Of a DNA stretch of 9,556 nt, positions 7,601 to 9,556 are shown piece after piece (the first letter of the stretch is position 1; each line of letters begins with the position of its first letter). The DNA comes from DATJUF01 sp035524095 (GTDB lineage: Bacteria; Desulfobacterota; Binatia; Binatales; Binataceae). The translations under genes were made by a program, and so were the position numbers. Under the pieces are notes generated by a model. It searched no databases and was not told where the DNA came from. It saw nothing but the letters and a program-made list of their open reading frames with translations. The stretch is from assembly GCA_035524095.1 (NCBI GenBank), contig DATKPK010000270.1, positions 1-9,556 of the forward strand, given 5' to 3'.

Positions 7601-7871
7601 CAAGCTCTGCCGAAATGCCGGACGTAGTCGCCAGATCACAAAAGAGAACGGTCAAATGCCGCCGCTCGCCGGGAGGAGTTACGCGGTTTTGATTGCTCTC
7701 CGGGCGGAGAGTACTGCGAGCATTAAGTGGCTCGGCGCATCGCGGACAAAATTCGGCGTCCGGCGAATACTCGAACTGGCATTTCGAGCAACGGGCTTCA
7801 AGGGAAGCGCCGCACTGAGTGCAGAACTTCCGATGGTCTCCATTGTTGGCTGCACAGTTTCGGCACCGCAT
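4620..7871 (-). CDS. zinc-ribbon / class III cyclase / AAA ATPase / TPR signalling protein
   Basis: A 1083-residue multidomain protein, usual size for this architecture. Residues 1-50 hold two zinc ribbons (Cys3, 6, 17, 20 and Cys28, 31, 42, 45). A class III adenylate/guanylate cyclase domain spans about 70-245: metal-binding Asp79 (LFCDL) and Asp123 (NDGV), purine-side Asp187 (ADVFG), and catalytic Asn194 and Arg198 (NIASR) are all present, but the usual purine-recognition Lys before GDG is Gln119. An AAA-type NTPase follows, with Walker A GEAGIGKS at 295-302 and Walker B-like VIATEDLHWAD ending at 431. The C-terminal half, from about 680, is TPR-rich (for example 681-697 and the last 100 residues). 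Such proteins are thought to couple ligand or protein sensing to cyclic-nucleotide output or NTPase switching; the signal here is unknown. The start is ATG 7871 with AAGGG seven bases upstream. I see no membrane segment. It is divergent from the monooxygenase gene. Confidence 0.92.
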   Translation of the reverse strand: MRCRNCAANNGDHRKFCTQCGASLEARCSKCQFEYSPDAEFCPRCAEPLNARSTLRPESNQNRVTPPGERRHLTVLFCDLATTSGISAELDPEEWRNAVAAFHWSATEAIVHFGGHVAQYLNDGVMAYFGWPQAHDNDAERAIRAGLAILAEVTKFNEKRPQNGLSARVGIDSGSVVVDFSVGKRADVFGPTPNIASRLQAAAPPGTVLVSEAVHRLVAGLFIVEDCGAQTLKGVDRPVRQFRVIRPSGVRGRLEAAAASHGLIPFIGRDNELALLLELWERALEGHGQVALIVGEAGIGKSRLVQRFHEQIAGTPHTWVGVAASPFLQNTPFHPVVEVIHDLLGSRSEDSSDQLVVQLAQTLKQAGVRASEALPLIAPLLNLPLPENYPRLTMPPELQRQAQLKTLVEWVLAGTRAQPMVIATEDLHWADPSTLELIQLLVDQGASAPLLLIYTARPEFQREWPVREHHRQINLDRLSASHARAMVESVAADDALPAQTITAVVERTGGVPLFVEEITRAVLESRDAHITGLGVPASLHDSLMARLDRLGSAKEVAQVGAVLGGDFSYELLRAVHPIAEQELQRALRQLGEANMLYVTGTIPDATYQFRHALVRDTAYEALLKTRRRELHRRVARTIDEQLTVLRETHPEILARHWTEAGEMRSAIAEWSRAGKTAQARHAFKEALESYQQAVAILSIMAKLPDDEMRELELRQSVVSMLYVTSGFAAPETIAAVESAIALAEKNGNLKQMVEWLTSRSTSLLISGQLSAVASMLDQTLNLATRHPDLIDLGTAHQRQSTTCYWRGDLQGAEEHFAAAVKAARDGRFEQPSLTTITNFGFGGMNAWILGRPALARRREADMMAAAALGGPFDLANAEYFAARLELYFRDYERAQAFALSALERGQKHNIPNPVARARCALGVVRMHSGNPAEAVELISQGIAGWRAIGTRMGISTWTMYLAEAQDCAGALDGALVTIQQALEVHPDELVDRPETLRVRGELLLKKNQVESAEASFREALALAQKMSAKSWELRSAMSLARLLAANGNRDSARDLLAPIYNWFTEGFETADLQDAQILLSALS

Positions 7872-8164
7872 CGAGCGACCCTTTATCCTCGCACGAGGTC
7901 GAGATTCCTTGTAGCTCTACCAACAACTGCTAGCTAGAAGTGAGTGAAGCCTATCATAGATGTTCAAATCCAGTCGCTATATCTTTAGCTTTTTTGGTTC
8001 GCAATACGCGCTGTCTCTGCGTTACCGGCCTGGCATATTTGATAGTCAGGTCTCTCTCTGAGGCGGGCGTTAGCTTGTCTCGTCGAAGACGGCCGGAACG
8101 CGAGCGCTTGAAAAAGCGATGGTTTCGCGGCAAGTGTCTTGGTCAATAGAGGAGGACTGACATC
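7872..8164. other. divergent intergenic region (293 bases) between cyclase and monooxygenase genes
   Basis: It should carry promoters for both flanking genes, but I found no hexamer pair with good spacing. On the minus strand a TATGAT lies near 7955, without a recognisable -35. Small symmetries are present: CCTCG-CA-CGAGG at 7887-7898, the 8-base palindrome CTAGCTAG at 7930-7937, and a five-base stem closing a GAAA loop at 8105-8118. The right end carries a strong ribosome site, AGAGGAGG at 8148-8155, for the monooxygenase. I see no convincing small gene. Confidence 0.5.
7887..7898. repeat. palindrome CCTCG-CA-CGAGG in the cyclase leader
   Basis: Two perfect five-base GC-rich arms around two bases, 16 bases upstream of the cyclase start codon and just before its AAGGG ribosome site. 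It could be an operator or a short hairpin affecting translation. It is short enough to occur by chance in GC-rich DNA. Confidence 0.25.
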
Positions 8165-9556
8165 ATGAGTGAAGCAGTCACTGAGCCGACACAGAATCAA
8201 ATTCCAACCGCTGAAGAACTAGGTTTCGATCCCGGATTGTTGCGAGAGAAGTACGCCGCCGAACGGGCCCGGCGGATCCGCGCAGAGGGCAACAGCCAGT
8301 ATCAGGAGATCACCGGAAAGTTTGCACACTTCAACGAGGATCCGTACGCCGAACCGGGTCTGGTGCGTGACCCACTAAACGAAGATCTAGATGTCGTGAT
8401 CATCGGTGGCGGTTTCGGAGGAATGCTTGCTGCGGTGCGGCTGCAAGAGGCCGGAATAAATACTTTTCGGATCATCGAGAAAGCTGGAGATTTTGGCGGC
8501 ACCTGGTATTGGAACCGGTATCCCGGCGCTCAATGCGACGTCGAGGGCTACCTTTATCTGCCGCTACTGGAAGAGACCGGGTACATTCCCAAGGAAAGAT
8601 ACTCCTTCGCGCCGGAGATTTTTGCCCACGCCCAGCGGATTGGCAAACAGTTCCATCTTTATGAGAACGCCTGCTTTCAGACCCGAATCAAAGAAGCGCG
8701 ATGGGACGACGAGGCCGGACGCTGGACCGTTACCACGGATCGAGGCGATGTATTTCGGGCGCGCTTCGTCATCATGTCGAGTGGGCCGTTGAACAAGCCG
8801 AAGTTGCCAGGGATTCCGGGCATTGAGAAATTCCGGGGACATACTTTCCATACGAGCCGGTGGGACTATGACTATACCGGCGGGGATACGACCGGGCGAC
8901 TAGACAAACTCAGTGACAAACGCGTGGGTATCATCGGAACCGGAGCCACCGCGATCCAGTGTATTCCGCATCTCGGCAAGCACGCGCAGCGGCTTTACGT
9001 CTTTCAGCGCACTCCATCCTCAGTTGACGAACGGAACAACACGCCAACCGATCCCGCCTGGGCGAAAAAGTTGAAGCCCGGATGGCAAGAATATCGAAAT
9101 CGAAACTTTACCGCCCTTCTGGATGGTGTCGAACTTGAGCGCGACGAGGTTCGTGACAAGTGGACGAGCCCGCTCAAGAAGCTGGGTGAACTGATCTCAG
9201 GCAGGGGGGATACGAAGCTTTCCGCCGATGACAAAGCAGCGTTAGCGGAGATCGCCGACTTTCAGAAGATGAACGAGATTCGCAATCGCGTGTCCGCGGC
9301 GGTGAAGGATCAGGCGACGGCTGAAGCCCTCAAGCCGTGGTTCGGGCAGTGGTGCAAGCGGCCGACTTTCAATGATGAGTACCTGCCGACCTTCAACCGG
9401 CCCAACGTCAAGTTGATCGATACCGCCAGCCACCCGATCGAACGCGTGACCGAGAAAGGCTTGGTCGTCGATGGCGTCGAGTATGAAGTGGATTGCTTGA
9501 TCTTTGCCACGGGATTCGAGGTTGGGACGGCGTACACGCGGCGGGGAGAGTTCGCG
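8165..9556 (+). CDS. Baeyer-Villiger-type flavin monooxygenase, C-terminus cut by the window
   Basis: The frame is open from ATG 8165 to the last base (464 codons, no stop), with AGAGGAGG nine bases upstream. Residues 77-90 carry the FAD Rossmann motif (IIGGGFGG) and 255-263 the NADP motif (GIIGTGATA). Between them is FRGHTFHTSRWD at 223-234, which fits the type I Baeyer-Villiger fingerprint FxGxxxHxxxW(P/D). TWYWNRYPGAQCD at 113-125 is also diagnostic. Such enzymes use NADPH, FAD and oxygen to insert oxygen next to a ketone, giving an ester or lactone. The N-terminal extension of about 75 residues and the long helical segment at about 296-395, after RTPSSVDERNN, suggest the subgroup with larger ring or steroid-type substrates, but this is a guess from memory. 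Usual lengths of 540-650 residues imply roughly 100-180 missing. Neighbouring CoA-linked enzymes fit a ketone-degradation role; the divergent cyclase/ATPase/TPR protein could regulate it. Confidence 0.9.
   Translation, partial: MSEAVTEPTQNQIPTAEELGFDPGLLREKYAAERARRIRAEGNSQYQEITGKFAHFNEDPYAEPGLVRDPLNEDLDVVIIGGGFGGMLAAVRLQEAGINTFRIIEKAGDFGGTWYWNRYPGAQCDVEGYLYLPLLEETGYIPKERYSFAPEIFAHAQRIGKQFHLYENACFQTRIKEARWDDEAGRWTVTTDRGDVFRARFVIMSSGPLNKPKLPGIPGIEKFRGHTFHTSRWDYDYTGGDTTGRLDKLSDKRVGIIGTGATAIQCIPHLGKHAQRLYVFQRTPSSVDERNNTPTDPAWAKKLKPGWQEYRNRNFTALLDGVELERDEVRDKWTSPLKKLGELISGRGDTKLSADDKAALAEIADFQKMNEIRNRVSAAVKDQATAEALKPWFGQWCKRPTFNDEYLPTFNRPNVKLIDTASHPIERVTEKGLVVDGVEYEVDCLIFATGFEVGTAYTRRGEFA

Noticed and set aside
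7386..7937. 183-residue open frame on the plus strand
   Set aside because: It lies almost entirely opposite the well-supported cyclase domain and has no recognisable motifs or ribosome site.
8105..8118. Five-base stem with GAAA tetraloop before the monooxygenase
   Set aside because: Too short and overlapping alternative pairings; no terminator tract and no evidence of a structured RNA.
7940..8149. 69-residue open frame in the intergenic region
   Set aside because: Arginine-rich composition, no clear ribosome site and no family resemblance; probably random.

Overview
The window looks like chromosomal DNA from a GC-rich, probably soil- or sediment-dwelling bacterium with a large lipid and ring-compound catabolic repertoire. 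That rests on gene content: an acyl-CoA dehydrogenase, a crotonase-fold enzyme, an aldo/keto reductase tail, a Baeyer-Villiger-type flavin monooxygenase, and a large zinc-ribbon/cyclase/ATPase/TPR regulator. Such sets are common in actinobacteria, Binatota-like lineages and some proteobacteria. I cannot fix the phylum from the sequence. There are no tRNA, rRNA, CRISPR, insertion-sequence or phage features.

Layout. (1) 1-1670, plus strand: the C-terminal end of an aldo/keto reductase, a 140-base gap holding a clean inverted repeat, then a complete acyl-CoA dehydrogenase. (2) 1707-2886, minus strand, tail-to-tail with the dehydrogenase: a PaaG-like crotonase-family enzyme followed 46 bases later by a small SprT-like HExxH protein, probably co-transcribed. 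(3) 2887-3216: a 330-base divergent control region with six TTGGC boxes and a sigma-54-like -24/-12 element. (4) 3217-4580, plus strand: a lower-GC NTF2/SnoaL-like small protein, a hairpin that buries a Shine-Dalgarno-like sequence, and a class I SAM-dependent methyltransferase. (5) 4620-7871, minus strand: an 1083-residue signalling protein with two zinc ribbons, a class III nucleotide cyclase domain, an AAA-type ATPase and TPR repeats. (6) 7872-8164: a divergent intergenic region. (7) 8165 to the window edge, plus strand: a Baeyer-Villiger-type monooxygenase, complete at the N-terminus and cut by the window end.

How they may work together. The reductase, dehydrogenase, crotonase and monooxygenase would fit breakdown of a cyclic or branched ketone or acid: ring oxygenation to a lactone or ester, then CoA-linked beta-oxidation. 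They lie on both strands, so this is a shared theme rather than a proven operon. The NTF2-like/methyltransferase pair looks like a separate small module, conceivably a tailoring pair for a secondary metabolite. The cyclase/ATPase/TPR protein is transcribed divergently from the monooxygenase and is a candidate regulator or sensor. The least explained parts are the TTGGC-box region and the Shine-Dalgarno-burying hairpin around the NTF2-like/methyltransferase pair.
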